From the NCBI GenBank assembly GCA_016793095.1, contig JAEUJQ010000026.1, positions 1 to 64,000 of the forward strand: 64,000 nucleotides of DNA, read 5' to 3'. The DNA is from Myxococcaceae bacterium (GTDB taxonomy: Bacteria > Myxococcota > Myxococcia > Myxococcales > Myxococcaceae). A program made the translations under genes and the position numbers. The notes under the pieces were generated by a model. It searched no databases, had not been told where the DNA came from, and worked only from the letters and a program-made list of their open reading frames with translations. Positions 51,069 to 59,513 of the stretch are shown here, one piece after another (positions within the stretch are counted from its first letter, which is position 1; the number at the start of each line of letters is the position of its first letter).

Positions 51069-51722
51069 TCAGGCCGCGCCGGTGACGGTGATGATCGGCG
51101 CCCGCTCGGCGAACGACGGCCGGTCGAGCTGATCGAGCATCCACGCGGCCACGTCGGCGCGGGAGATGGTGGCCCGCCCGACCAGCGCGCGGGTCGTCAC
51201 GGCCTTGTTGGTGAGCGGGCCGTCGGTGAGGCCAGTGGGCCGTGGGACGCAGACGTCGAGGCCGCTCTCGAAGAGCTGCCGCTCCATGTCCGCGAGCTGC
51301 GCGTAGGCGGTCTTCAGCGCGGTGAGCTTGATCATCCACCGGAAGAAGCCGGGCACCAGGGCTGCGCTGTCACCGACCCCGCCCGCGCTGATGGCGAGCA
51401 CGCGCCTCGTCCCCTCCGCCTTCATCGCCTCGAGGAGCGCCGCCGTGCTGCGTGAGAGGAACGTGCCGTCTTCGGGGCGGTGCCAGGGCGCGAGGCCCGG
51501 CATCCTGAGTCCGAGCGCCGACACCACGGCGTCCTGGCCCTTCACGACGCCTCGGAGGAACTCAGCCGAGGTCAGGTCGCCGCGATCGACCTTCACGCCA
51601 GGCGGCACCTCGAGCTTCGACGTCGTGCGCGCGACCGCGGTCACGGTGTGTCCCCGTCGCGCTGCCTGCTCGACCAGCTGCCGCCCACAGCCTCCGCTCG
51701 CTCCCAGCACTGCGATCTTCAC
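51069..51722 (-). CDS. NAD(P)-binding atypical SDR/NmrA-like protein
   Basis: The 217-residue cytosolic product starts at GTG 51722. A Rossmann start, IAVLGASGGCGRQLV, carries the GxxGxxG-type dinucleotide site. GDLTSAEFL and DAVVSALGL follow as in atypical short-chain dehydrogenases, and the catalytic Tyr-x3-Lys is not obvious. A short TMMERQL-like 'DMERQLFESGLDVCVPRPTGL' region matches NmrA/SDR-a5 proteins. The likely role is redox or sensor protein acting on a small molecule; substrate unknown. A 121-bp gap separates it from the upstream DUF3857 operon. Confidence 0.8.
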   Translation of the reverse strand: MKIAVLGASGGCGRQLVEQAARRGHTVTAVARTTSKLEVPPGVKVDRGDLTSAEFLRGVVKGQDAVVSALGLRMPGLAPWHRPEDGTFLSRSTAALLEAMKAEGTRRVLAISAGGVGDSAALVPGFFRWMIKLTALKTAYAQLADMERQLFESGLDVCVPRPTGLTDGPLTNKAVTTRALVGRATISRADVAAWMLDQLDRPSFAERAPIITVTGAA

Positions 51723-51843
51723 GCGACCACCTCACGGCTTCACACCATCGCCCAGAGGCTCCCGCCGCCAACGTGACGGAGGGCTCACCTCCAGCGGGCG
51801 GGCCCATAGCCGACTGCGCGCACGATTGCCTGAGAGATCCGCG

Positions 51844-53778
51844 TCAGTCGGGTTCGAGCTCGATGACGGTGTTGCGGAGCGCGATGAAGGGCGCGAGGGC
51901 GGCGAGGAACTTCGCGGAGTCGGCGGGCGAGACCGCGGTGGGGGTGAACGTCACCCGGCGACTCAGGCGCAGGCCGGTCCTTGTCCGCTCGGCCGCGACG
52001 CGCACCGCGACGCCCGGCCCGGTCGCGTCGATGACGTCGGGCAGGTGCACCGGGTGGTAGCCGGTCGGCGTCTCGAGCTCGAACAGCTCCTCGACGAAGC
52101 CATCGCTGCGCACGTGCAGGTCCTGGCGCCGCGCAGCCGAAGGGAAGAACTCGTACAGGGCGTCGAGCGCCTTGAGGGGGACGAGCCAGTTGCGACCGTC
52201 GCGGACCGCGTAGCGCGGCGTGCGCATCTTCCACGTGAAGCCGCAGCGCCCCTCGAGCCCGCTGCAGGCGGTCCACTCGCTCTTCGAGTGCTTCGCGAGC
52301 GGCGAGGTGCCGGCGGCGATCCGGCCGACCTCCCGCTTGAGCCCCTCGGTGCGCGAGTCCTTGTGGGTGCGTTGCCACGTCTCGGCCCACTCGCCCCTCG
52401 CCTCGAGCGTGGCGTCATCGAGCAGGGTTCCGTCGGCCTCGAGCCGCGCCTGGTGCACGAGGCGCTGGTGCTGCTCTCCGGCGCGCTCTCCCTCGAGCGT
52501 CTGCCACGCGCCTTCCGTCAGCCCGTCCCCCAGCGCGAGGCCGACCTCCTGGAACACGAAGGCGGGTTGCCCGAGCACGAGCGGCGGCAGTTGGCCCGGG
52601 CGCACGTACTCGGACTCGAGGTCGATGGCGAGCGCGCGGGGAATCGACTCCTGCGCCGGCACGTACACGAGGAGCCGGTTCAGCTGCGACCACTCGGGGA
52701 ACCCCTGGGCGGTCTGGCGGCTCAGGCGGTCGGTGGTGAACGCGAGCTTCGTCTCGACGCCGGCCTCGGCGAGCACCTTACGGAGCATCAGGGCGCGCTC
52801 CTTCGCGCTCGCGCGACCGCTCTGGAACGCCTCCGCGAGCTTCGACTCGCGGTTGGTGTCCACGCCGAGGGTGCTCGTCTTCTGCTGGAGCCAGCTCGTC
52901 GCGACGTCAACCCTGCACCTGGCGTCACGGCAGGTCGAGAGATCGGGCCGCGCCGTGAAGCCGTCGAAGGTGGTGGGCCCGAACCAGGCGCGGCGCGCGA
53001 AGTTGGCGACGACGTCGGACCAGGAGCGGTACCAGTCTCTGGTGACGAGCGACGAGACCTTCATGCCCATGACACGCCACGCCCAGCGAGGCTCGGTGAA
53101 GGTCCAGTGGGGGCTCCAGGGCTCGGGCTGGCGCGCGGGCAGGTCCTTCAACGAGAAGGTGAGCCGGCTGGAGCCATCGTCGAGGACCTGCACGTCGATG
53201 GGCCGCGTCGAGTTGTACTCGATGGTCTCGAGCACGAGCTGCCGGGAGCCGACGAGCTCGAACTCGTACTCGCGCACCGGGAACGCGCCGAGGGTGTCTT
53301 GATCGTCTGCGGGGACGATCCACGGCGACCGCACGACCCACAGGTACTCGAGCACGCTGCCGAGGCGCACGTCGGGGAAGCGGAAGAACTTCGCCTGGGT
53401 GTCGCGCTCGCCCTTGCCGTTGGTGTCCACCAGCACCTCCCGGGCGAGGAGCTCGCGCACGCTGCCGTCCGGCTGAATGACGCGCGCCTTGAGCACGACG
53501 AGCTCCTGCTGCTTCGAGAAGGGCACCCGCACCTCGGCGAGATCGAAGCCGCCCTCCTTCAGCACGCCGATCACCTCGTGGTGCAGCACCTCGCTGGTGC
53601 CGCCCAGGCCGTCCAGCTTCGTGCGATCGGCGCGGAAGAGCACCACCGCCGCGGCCTCGCCGTAGCGCTCCTTGTCCCACGTGAGCCGCTCGGCGCTCAG
53701 CCAGTCGGTCGAGTGCGTGGTGGTCGTCGCGCACCCGGCGCCGAGGCAGACGCCCAGCACGACGATGAGGGCGCTCAT
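51844..53778 (-). CDS. DUF3857 lipoprotein with degenerate transglutaminase site
   Basis: The start is ATG 53778, overlapping the previous stop (ATGA), for 644 residues; a longer frame upstream is antisense to nothing useful and is dropped. The lipobox is CLGAGC. The N-terminal DUF3857 beta-domain is followed by a transglutaminase-like region. Where the paralogue upstream has the catalytic GDCKDKA, this protein reads GRASAKERA, so the cysteine is missing. His/Asp positions are also not obvious. It is probably a pseudoenzyme or a binding partner of its active neighbour. Both products have exactly the same length, consistent with a tandem duplication. Confidence 0.8.
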   Translation of the reverse strand: MSALIVVLGVCLGAGCATTTTHSTDWLSAERLTWDKERYGEAAAVVLFRADRTKLDGLGGTSEVLHHEVIGVLKEGGFDLAEVRVPFSKQQELVVLKARVIQPDGSVRELLAREVLVDTNGKGERDTQAKFFRFPDVRLGSVLEYLWVVRSPWIVPADDQDTLGAFPVREYEFELVGSRQLVLETIEYNSTRPIDVQVLDDGSSRLTFSLKDLPARQPEPWSPHWTFTEPRWAWRVMGMKVSSLVTRDWYRSWSDVVANFARRAWFGPTTFDGFTARPDLSTCRDARCRVDVATSWLQQKTSTLGVDTNRESKLAEAFQSGRASAKERALMLRKVLAEAGVETKLAFTTDRLSRQTAQGFPEWSQLNRLLVYVPAQESIPRALAIDLESEYVRPGQLPPLVLGQPAFVFQEVGLALGDGLTEGAWQTLEGERAGEQHQRLVHQARLEADGTLLDDATLEARGEWAETWQRTHKDSRTEGLKREVGRIAAGTSPLAKHSKSEWTACSGLEGRCGFTWKMRTPRYAVRDGRNWLVPLKALDALYEFFPSAARRQDLHVRSDGFVEELFELETPTGYHPVHLPDVIDATGPGVAVRVAAERTRTGLRLSRRVTFTPTAVSPADSAKFLAALAPFIALRNTVIELEPD

Positions 53779-55709
53779 CGCGCACCTCCGAAGCGGATCA
53801 CCACGGGCGACGCCTCGGCCTCGTCGAGCTGTCGCGCGACCTGCCTGGCGAGCGGGAAGTCGGCCGGCTCGATCACCCGCTGGGTCCGCCTGAACCGCCG
53901 GGTGACGGTGAGCACCTGGCCCTCGCGCTTCCACTCGAGCTCGTACAGCCCGATCGGCGACTCGAGGCGGGTGCCCGTCGGCAGCTCAGCCACCCCCGCG
54001 CCCGCAGGCAAGGTCAGCTGCAGCCTGACCTCGGTGGTGGCGAGCCACTTCCAGGCGAAGGGAGCGACGCGCTTGTCTGCGAGGTCCGGCGACCACCGCT
54101 CGAGCGCATCGCTCAACCTGAACAGGCTCGCGGTGCCGAGGCCACGGCCGACCAGGCTCCGCAGGGTCGCGGAGCCGCTCACCGTCGTGCGGCCGCCGAA
54201 GTCCTGCACGTCGTCGAGCCGGGCGCTCGAGACCTCGACGCCGCGCAGCCACAGCTGGCCCCGCACCCACGGCTCGATCTTCCCGGTGCCGTACAGCGCG
54301 CGGTACTTGAAGGGCTGGGCGTTGTCGCCGACCGCCTCCACGCGGAACGTGCCGGCCGCCGCGCCCGCCTCGTCGAGGGTCAGCTCGTAGACGTGCCGCT
54401 CGACGTTGCGGTCGGGCGACGTCGGCGGGGTCTTCTTGAGCGGAGCGCCCTCGCGCACCACCTCGAGCACCGTCGCGTCGGCGTCGTTCCACGGCAGCTC
54501 GCCGAACGGCACCGCGCGGGTGGTGGGGTCGGCGTACACGGTGCCCTGGGGCAGGCGCACCGCGAGGATGACGTGGTTGAAGTTCGCGCCCAGGCTCGGC
54601 AGCTCGAAGGGCCGTGGCCAGCCCTGGTGCGAGTAGATGATGGTGGGCGAGGACTCGATGCCCGCGACCTTCAGCAGCGCGTGCAGGTAGGTCGCCTTGT
54701 CTTTGCAGTCGCCCCAGCGCTGCGCGTGCACGTCCTTCGCGGCGTGCGGCACCCACCCGCCATAGCCGACCTCGACCGCGCAGTACTGAATGCGCCGGCA
54801 GGCGTACTCGTAGAGCGCGCGCGCCCTCTGGGTCGGGTCCTCTGGAACGCCGGCGAGCACCTCGCGGGCGACCGCCTCGAGCTCGGGGGTCAGCTCGGCC
54901 TTCTCGCGATAGGAGTCGTAGCGCCAGCGCGAGAGGGCCTCGGGGTCGGGCGGGGCGATGCGCGAACCGCCGTTCTCGGTCCAGGCGTCGAGGCGAAGCG
55001 CGAGGCGCCGGTGCCTCATCCACGTGGGTGGCGCCGAGGGCTCGGGGCTCGGCGCCTTCACGTCCCGCTCCTCGAAGACGAGCCGCGTGACGCCGTCTTC
55101 GAGGGCCTCGCGCGCGGGCGTCAGGCTGATGGAGCCCTCGGGCGCCTGCCCTGCCCACCGCACGGACCAGCTCTGCGGCGCTTCGACGACGACGCGGGAG
55201 CGCAGCACCGGGACCTCACCGCCGAAGGTGTGGTGCAGCACCCAGGGCTCGATGTCCTTCTGGCGGGTGACGATCTCGGTCTCGAAGATCGACCCGGGCG
55301 GGAGCAGCGGCGCGTTGACCTGCCGAACCCGCGTGTCGGAGAACAGCACCGACGAGTCGAACGACGGGCGATCGAAGGCCTCTGAGACGTCAAGGCGGCG
55401 CTCGGTGCCGTCAGGCAGGATGCTGCGACCAGCCATCGACACGATCTCGGTGAAGGTCGAGTTGTAGAACGCCGCCACCGGCGGGAGATCGACGGACTTG
55501 AGCAGCTTCACCCGCCAGCGCTCCGTCACCAGCGCCTCGGCCTTCCCGTCCTTCCCCGCGCGGAAGCGCACGTGGTCCTCGTCGAGCAGCACCACGTACT
55601 TCGCGTTCGGGAAGGCGGCGGGCTCGGGCAGCCCCGCTCGATCGATGGCGGGGAAGCCGCTGGCGCAGGCCATCGCGACCGAGGCGACGAAGGGAAAGGC
55701 CGTTCGCAT
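53775..55709 (-). CDS. DUF3857 lipoprotein with intact transglutaminase-like triad
   Basis: The start is ATG 55709 (lipobox VAMAC), giving 644 residues. The N-terminal DUF3857 domain covers about 40-240. The transglutaminase-like core (about 285-400) has RRIQYCAVEVGYGGW, then the catalytic Cys in RWGDCKDKATYL, the His in NFNHVILAV and the Asp in YADPTT, so the Cys-His-Asp triad is present. A beta-rich C-terminal part follows. These proteins are extracytoplasmic; protease or amidase activity on envelope peptides is a family-level guess. It lies 23 bp after the TIGR02996 gene and overlaps its paralogue by 4 bp, so the three form one operon. Confidence 0.82.
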   Translation of the reverse strand: MRTAFPFVASVAMACASGFPAIDRAGLPEPAAFPNAKYVVLLDEDHVRFRAGKDGKAEALVTERWRVKLLKSVDLPPVAAFYNSTFTEIVSMAGRSILPDGTERRLDVSEAFDRPSFDSSVLFSDTRVRQVNAPLLPPGSIFETEIVTRQKDIEPWVLHHTFGGEVPVLRSRVVVEAPQSWSVRWAGQAPEGSISLTPAREALEDGVTRLVFEERDVKAPSPEPSAPPTWMRHRRLALRLDAWTENGGSRIAPPDPEALSRWRYDSYREKAELTPELEAVAREVLAGVPEDPTQRARALYEYACRRIQYCAVEVGYGGWVPHAAKDVHAQRWGDCKDKATYLHALLKVAGIESSPTIIYSHQGWPRPFELPSLGANFNHVILAVRLPQGTVYADPTTRAVPFGELPWNDADATVLEVVREGAPLKKTPPTSPDRNVERHVYELTLDEAGAAAGTFRVEAVGDNAQPFKYRALYGTGKIEPWVRGQLWLRGVEVSSARLDDVQDFGGRTTVSGSATLRSLVGRGLGTASLFRLSDALERWSPDLADKRVAPFAWKWLATTEVRLQLTLPAGAGVAELPTGTRLESPIGLYELEWKREGQVLTVTRRFRRTQRVIEPADFPLARQVARQLDEAEASPVVIRFGGAR

Positions 55710-55732
55710 GGCGCCGCACGATGCCACGAGCT

Positions 55733-57025
55733 TCACGTGCTGGCTGCCAGCACGAGCACGCACCCGTTCACCGCCATGCGCAGCCGGTGCGCCTGCGCCA
55801 CCATCGCCACGGCCTGGTGTGCGCCCGCGCCGAACGTCACCTCCTCGAAGCGCACCTCACAGTGGGAGGGCCACCGGTTCCGCCTCGCGAGCGAGGCGAG
55901 ATCGTTCTCCGTCAGCTGGTTGAAGCGCAGCACGAGGCGCGAGGTCCGGGGCCCGAGCTGATCGAGCAGCCGCGAGACGCCGCCGAGCCCCAGCAGGCAC
56001 CCGCTGGCGTCCAGGCTCTCGAGGCCGTGGAGGCGGCCCGTCGCCGTCAGCAGGCGGACGAGGTCGGCGCCAAGCGGCACGCGGATGAGCGAGAGGTGGG
56101 TCAGCGCGGGAGCGCCCCTGAGCATGGCCTCGAGCGCCGGCGGCCCGAGCGGCCAGTCCTTCACCTCGAGGCGCTGCAGCCCCGAGAAGAGGCCCGCGCG
56201 TGAGAGGCCGTTCGCCACCGGCACCTCGAGCGGCGTCTCGACGAGCCGCAGGTGCCGCACCACCCCGTCGCGCGAGGGGCCCACGTCTTCGACCGGGAGC
56301 CGCACCCGATCGAGCCACAGCATCGACGCGTTGGCGCAGGTGCCCAGCAGGGCCGCGAACGTGTCGACCTCGAGGGCGCCATCAGCGAGGCGGAGCTCGG
56401 CGGGCGTCGATCGCTTCGCGAGCGCGTCGGCGAAGCCTCGAAACCGCCACCGCTCGTCGTCGGGGCCGGGTCGCCCCAGGCGGGACAACGAGGCGGGCAG
56501 CTCGAGATCGAAGCAGGCGAACCGCGCGATGGCCTCTGGGCCGAGGAGCTGAAGCACGGGCACGGGGTGCAGGGCGAGCACCGACAGGCCTGCGCGCGCT
56601 GGCGCCGCGGCGGGAATGCCCACCTCGCTGACCGTGGGCACGGCCGTCAGCAGCGAGGCTGGCAGCGGCACGTCGCGGCCCGGGGCGCAGCGGAGCCGAT
56701 GCAGCACGCCCTCTTCGTGCGAGAGGAAGCCTACGGTGTCGCTGGTGACGCCCCGGGTATCGGCGGAGCGCCACGGCCGGCCCTCGGGCACCTTCTCGTC
56801 GAGCCAGCCAGCGAGCTTCTTGAGTGCGGCGACGAGCTCGAGCCGCGCGCCACTGCGGCCGCTCGCGGAGGTCGCCTCCTTGAGGGTGCGGGCCGCGGTG
56901 AGCACGAGCCCCCGGGGGTCGCCGTGCTCGAGCAGCCAGTCCGTGTAGACGGCGCGCTGCTCGGGTGACTCCAGGACGTGCGAGGCGAGCTCGCGATCGA
57001 GGTGAGGCTCCGACACGGCCTGCAT
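55733..57025 (-). CDS. TIGR02996-type protein with leucine-rich repeat-like body
   Basis: The product is 430 residues from ATG 57025; a GTG at 57031 adds two residues. Residues about 18-42 (ESPEQRAVYTDWLLEHGDP) match the TIGR02996 repeat-companion domain, a short helical module seen only in large-genome Myxococcota, Planctomycetes and relatives, usually ahead of repeats. Here it precedes a long Leu-rich body with LRR-like periodicity (LQRLEVKDWPLGPPALEAML, LTHLSLIRVPLGADLVRLL, LESLDASGCLLGLGGV). No signal peptide is visible, so it is probably cytosolic. It heads the DUF3857 operon. Confidence 0.7.
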   Translation of the reverse strand: MQAVSEPHLDRELASHVLESPEQRAVYTDWLLEHGDPRGLVLTAARTLKEATSASGRSGARLELVAALKKLAGWLDEKVPEGRPWRSADTRGVTSDTVGFLSHEEGVLHRLRCAPGRDVPLPASLLTAVPTVSEVGIPAAAPARAGLSVLALHPVPVLQLLGPEAIARFACFDLELPASLSRLGRPGPDDERWRFRGFADALAKRSTPAELRLADGALEVDTFAALLGTCANASMLWLDRVRLPVEDVGPSRDGVVRHLRLVETPLEVPVANGLSRAGLFSGLQRLEVKDWPLGPPALEAMLRGAPALTHLSLIRVPLGADLVRLLTATGRLHGLESLDASGCLLGLGGVSRLLDQLGPRTSRLVLRFNQLTENDLASLARRNRWPSHCEVRFEEVTFGAGAHQAVAMVAQAHRLRMAVNGCVLVLAAST

Positions 57026-57076
57026 CCTCACATCGCAGGCAGCGGGAGACCACCCGGGGCGGGGCTGAGGGCGACG

Positions 57077-57532
57077 TCAGTTCTTCAGGCTCGTCGCGCC
57101 CAGGTAGTCCGCGTTGGCGAACTTCGAGTGACACCCGTGGCACATCGCCACGTTGTCGCCCTTCGGAGCTCCAGCCATCTCGGCTCCGTCTTTCGCCCGG
57201 GCCTCGTAGTTCCACGTGTCCTTCGACTTCTTGATCATCACGAACACGCCTGAGGGCTGGTTCATGCCGTCGTACGTCTCCTTGATGGCGACGGTCCCGA
57301 CTGGCAGGTCGTTGCCACCGAGCGATTGGCGCACGTTCGCCGAGTACCAGGTGCGCTGCAGCTTGTGCACGAAGGTGGCCGCGTCCATGCCCGAGTTGTC
57401 CACCGACTTCGACATCTGGGTGAAGAAGGACTGGTTCGTCTTGAAGTCGGCGGCGAACGCGCCGGGGCCGTTGGCGGGACCGCACGCGGCGAACACGAGG
57501 AACACGAGGGCACTCACGACGACTCGGGTCAT
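57077..57532 (-). CDS. Cytochrome P460-like haem lipoprotein
   Basis: The 151-residue product starts at ATG 57532. The lipobox is FAACG (residue 17). The mature part resembles cytochrome P460: a beta-domain with GTVAIKETYDG and GVFVMIKKSKDTWNYEA, ending in a single c-type haem site CHGCH (about 131-135) followed by the ADYLGATSL tail. P460 family members oxidise hydroxylamine or bind NO/CO; many, as here, are of unknown role. The cross-linking Lys of true P460 cannot be confirmed by eye. It diverges from the ASCH gene over 108 bp. Confidence 0.75.
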   Translation of the reverse strand: MTRVVVSALVFLVFAACGPANGPGAFAADFKTNQSFFTQMSKSVDNSGMDAATFVHKLQRTWYSANVRQSLGGNDLPVGTVAIKETYDGMNQPSGVFVMIKKSKDTWNYEARAKDGAEMAGAPKGDNVAMCHGCHSKFANADYLGATSLKN

Positions 57533-57640
57533 GAAAAGAACTCCGGGAATGAGGGTGGACCTGCGGCGCTGCTACGCCCCCGCCCCGAAACGGTTACGCG
57601 CCCGACCGCTGAAGGCCTCAGGACGCGCTAGGAAGAAGCC

Positions 57641-58405
57641 ATGCTGCTCTTCCAGAAGCGGTTCCACGCGGGGCTGGTGAGTGGCGCGGTGACGCGCACC
57701 TTCCGGCTCTGGGACAAGCCTCACGTGAAGCCGGGCGGGCGGTACCGGGTGCACCCCATCGGCGTCGTCGAGGTGGACGGCCTTCGCCGGGTGACGCTCG
57801 ACGCCGTGAGCGACGAAGACGCCCGCCTGGGGGGCTTCACCTCGCGCGAGGAGCTGCGGGAGTACCTGGCGCCGGTGGCGAAGGCGCCGCTCACCGGCCA
57901 GACGCTGGTGTTCGACATCACCCTCCGACACGCGGGAGATGGCGACCGGGTGCAGGGCGCGCTCGACGCGAAGCTCAGCGCTGACGATGTCCGCCTCCTC
58001 CAGCAGCGCCTCGCCCGGCTCGATGGCAGCTCGCCGTGGACGATGACGGTGCTGAAGCTCATCAAGCGTCGGCCGCGCGTCGCCGCCTCGAAGCTGGCAG
58101 CGTCGCTGGGCCGGGACACGCTGCCGTTCAAAGAAGGCGTGCGGAAGCTGAAGCGGCTCGGGCTGACGCAGTCCTTCGAGGTCGGCTACGAGGTCTCACC
58201 TCGCGGCCTCGCGTTCATGAAGGCGGCCGGGCGAACGCATCGACAGCCGCGTGCTCCGGACAAGACCGCGCGACGAAGAGGTCCTCGAGCGCCTCGTGGA
58301 CGACAGCGCGCAGCACCACCGGCCGAGGCGGAGAGCTCACGACAGGTGCAGACGCGCGGGCAGCTCAGACAAACCAAACACCCCGCCCGACGTGGACCGG
58401 CGTGA
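57641..58405 (+). CDS. ASCH-domain protein with winged-helix-like C-terminal part
   Basis: The 254-residue cytosolic product has, at residues 1-95, a PUA-related ASCH fold: LLFQKRFHAGLVSG, a TRTFRLW strand and HPIGVVEVDGLRRVTLD, the typical RNA- or nucleotide-binding layout. Residues about 130-200 look like a winged helix (RRPRVAASKLAASLGRD and FKEGVRKLKRLGL). The last 50 residues are Arg/Ala/Pro-rich and probably disordered. ASCH domains are thought to bind RNA or modified nucleosides; the wHTH part would add DNA binding. The function is inferred and no partner gene is adjacent. Confidence 0.65.
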   Translation: MLLFQKRFHAGLVSGAVTRTFRLWDKPHVKPGGRYRVHPIGVVEVDGLRRVTLDAVSDEDARLGGFTSREELREYLAPVAKAPLTGQTLVFDITLRHAGDGDRVQGALDAKLSADDVRLLQQRLARLDGSSPWTMTVLKLIKRRPRVAASKLAASLGRDTLPFKEGVRKLKRLGLTQSFEVGYEVSPRGLAFMKAAGRTHRQPRAPDKTARRRGPRAPRGRQRAAPPAEAESSRQVQTRGQLRQTKHPARRGPA

Positions 58406-58439
58406 CGCTCGGGATTCGCGGTCGGGGAAGTGACGCGCT

Positions 58440-59447
58440 TCACTCCGGCGTGACGGTCAGCCCGGGCTGCACCTGGAAGCCCCACGCCTTGAGGATGGCG
58501 ATCGGATCGACGAACTTCGTCCCGTCGCCCTGCAGCTTGCCGAGCCGGCCCGACATACCCACGTAGGTCACGACGCCGTTGCTCATGTGCAGGTGGCCGT
58601 TGAAGAGCATCTGCTTCCCGCGCGCCAGGGACGCGGTGGTGAGGATGAGGCCCGGGTTGGACTGTGAACGCCGTGAGGCCGGCACCGCGTGGACCGAGCC
58701 ATCGCCGAGGATCGCGAAGTTCGAGGCGTACTTCTCGCCGTCACGACCCCGCGCGCGGGTGTCGGGGTGGTGGGCCTCGTCGTACAGCGCCGAGATCGAG
58801 CCAGAGCCCTTTCGCGTCACCGACTCGTACTCGGCGACCTGCCGCCCGTTCACCGTCGTGGTGCCCTTGATGACGTTGAAGGTCTGCACCGTCGTCATGT
58901 CCCGGGCGATCTTCTCGGGCGTCAGCTCGGTGTAGGCGAAGGCCAGCGTGTCGCTCGAGCCGGACTCCTGCGCGTAGGGGTTGAACTTGCCGTCGAGCTT
59001 CACCTCTCCCTCGCCGTGAGAGGTGTCGTAGACGGGGTCGGGCTTGAGCTCGCGAACGTCGTAGGCCGTCGCGCCCGCGGCGAGCTGTTCCTTCACGAGC
59101 GCCTTCACCGCATCGGGCACCTTGCTGCCACCGAACGTCGTCGTCGCCCCGGGGCCGAGGATCGCGCTCGCCTCGGCGGACAACCGGCTCGCCTGCAGCT
59201 CGACGTTGCGGTTGTGGCGCGCGGCGTGGCTGCGCAGCGTGTCCACCTCTCCGAGCTTCTCCTGCAGCTTCCGCTTCGCGTCGGGGTCCATCATGCCGGC
59301 GAACTTGTCGGCCTCGGCGCGCATCGCCGCCTGCTCGTCGCGGCTGATGGCTCCCGCAGAGGACAAGATGCGATCGACGTCCTGCGCGGTGATGCGCCGA
59401 TCTGCGGCGACCTGGGCGAAGGCGTTGCGAACGTCACGGACGGCCAT
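58440..59447 (-). CDS. Unknown protein with helical N-terminal and beta-rich C-terminal part
   Basis: The start is ATG 59447 (335 residues), preceded by GGGGG; a longer frame adds 19 unlikely residues. No signal peptide is seen. Residues 1-110 are helical, with DVRNAFAQVAADRRITAQDVDRI resembling an EF-hand-like or myxobacterial 'VRxAF' module I have seen at the start of secreted-type proteins. Residues 130-335 are mixed, with LKPDPVYDTSHG and NGHLHMSNGVVTYVGMSG. No catalytic signature is clear. Same strand as and 66 bp downstream of the isoamylase-like gene. Confidence 0.55.
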   Translation of the reverse strand: MAVRDVRNAFAQVAADRRITAQDVDRILSSAGAISRDEQAAMRAEADKFAGMMDPDAKRKLQEKLGEVDTLRSHAARHNRNVELQASRLSAEASAILGPGATTTFGGSKVPDAVKALVKEQLAAGATAYDVRELKPDPVYDTSHGEGEVKLDGKFNPYAQESGSSDTLAFAYTELTPEKIARDMTTVQTFNVIKGTTTVNGRQVAEYESVTRKGSGSISALYDEAHHPDTRARGRDGEKYASNFAILGDGSVHAVPASRRSQSNPGLILTTASLARGKQMLFNGHLHMSNGVVTYVGMSGRLGKLQGDGTKFVDPIAILKAWGFQVQPGLTVTPE

Positions 59448-59513
59448 GGTGAACCCCCGAGTGGATGACGGGTTCACCGTGGCAGGCCAGTCGCCTTCAG
59501 GCAAGCGCGGCGG

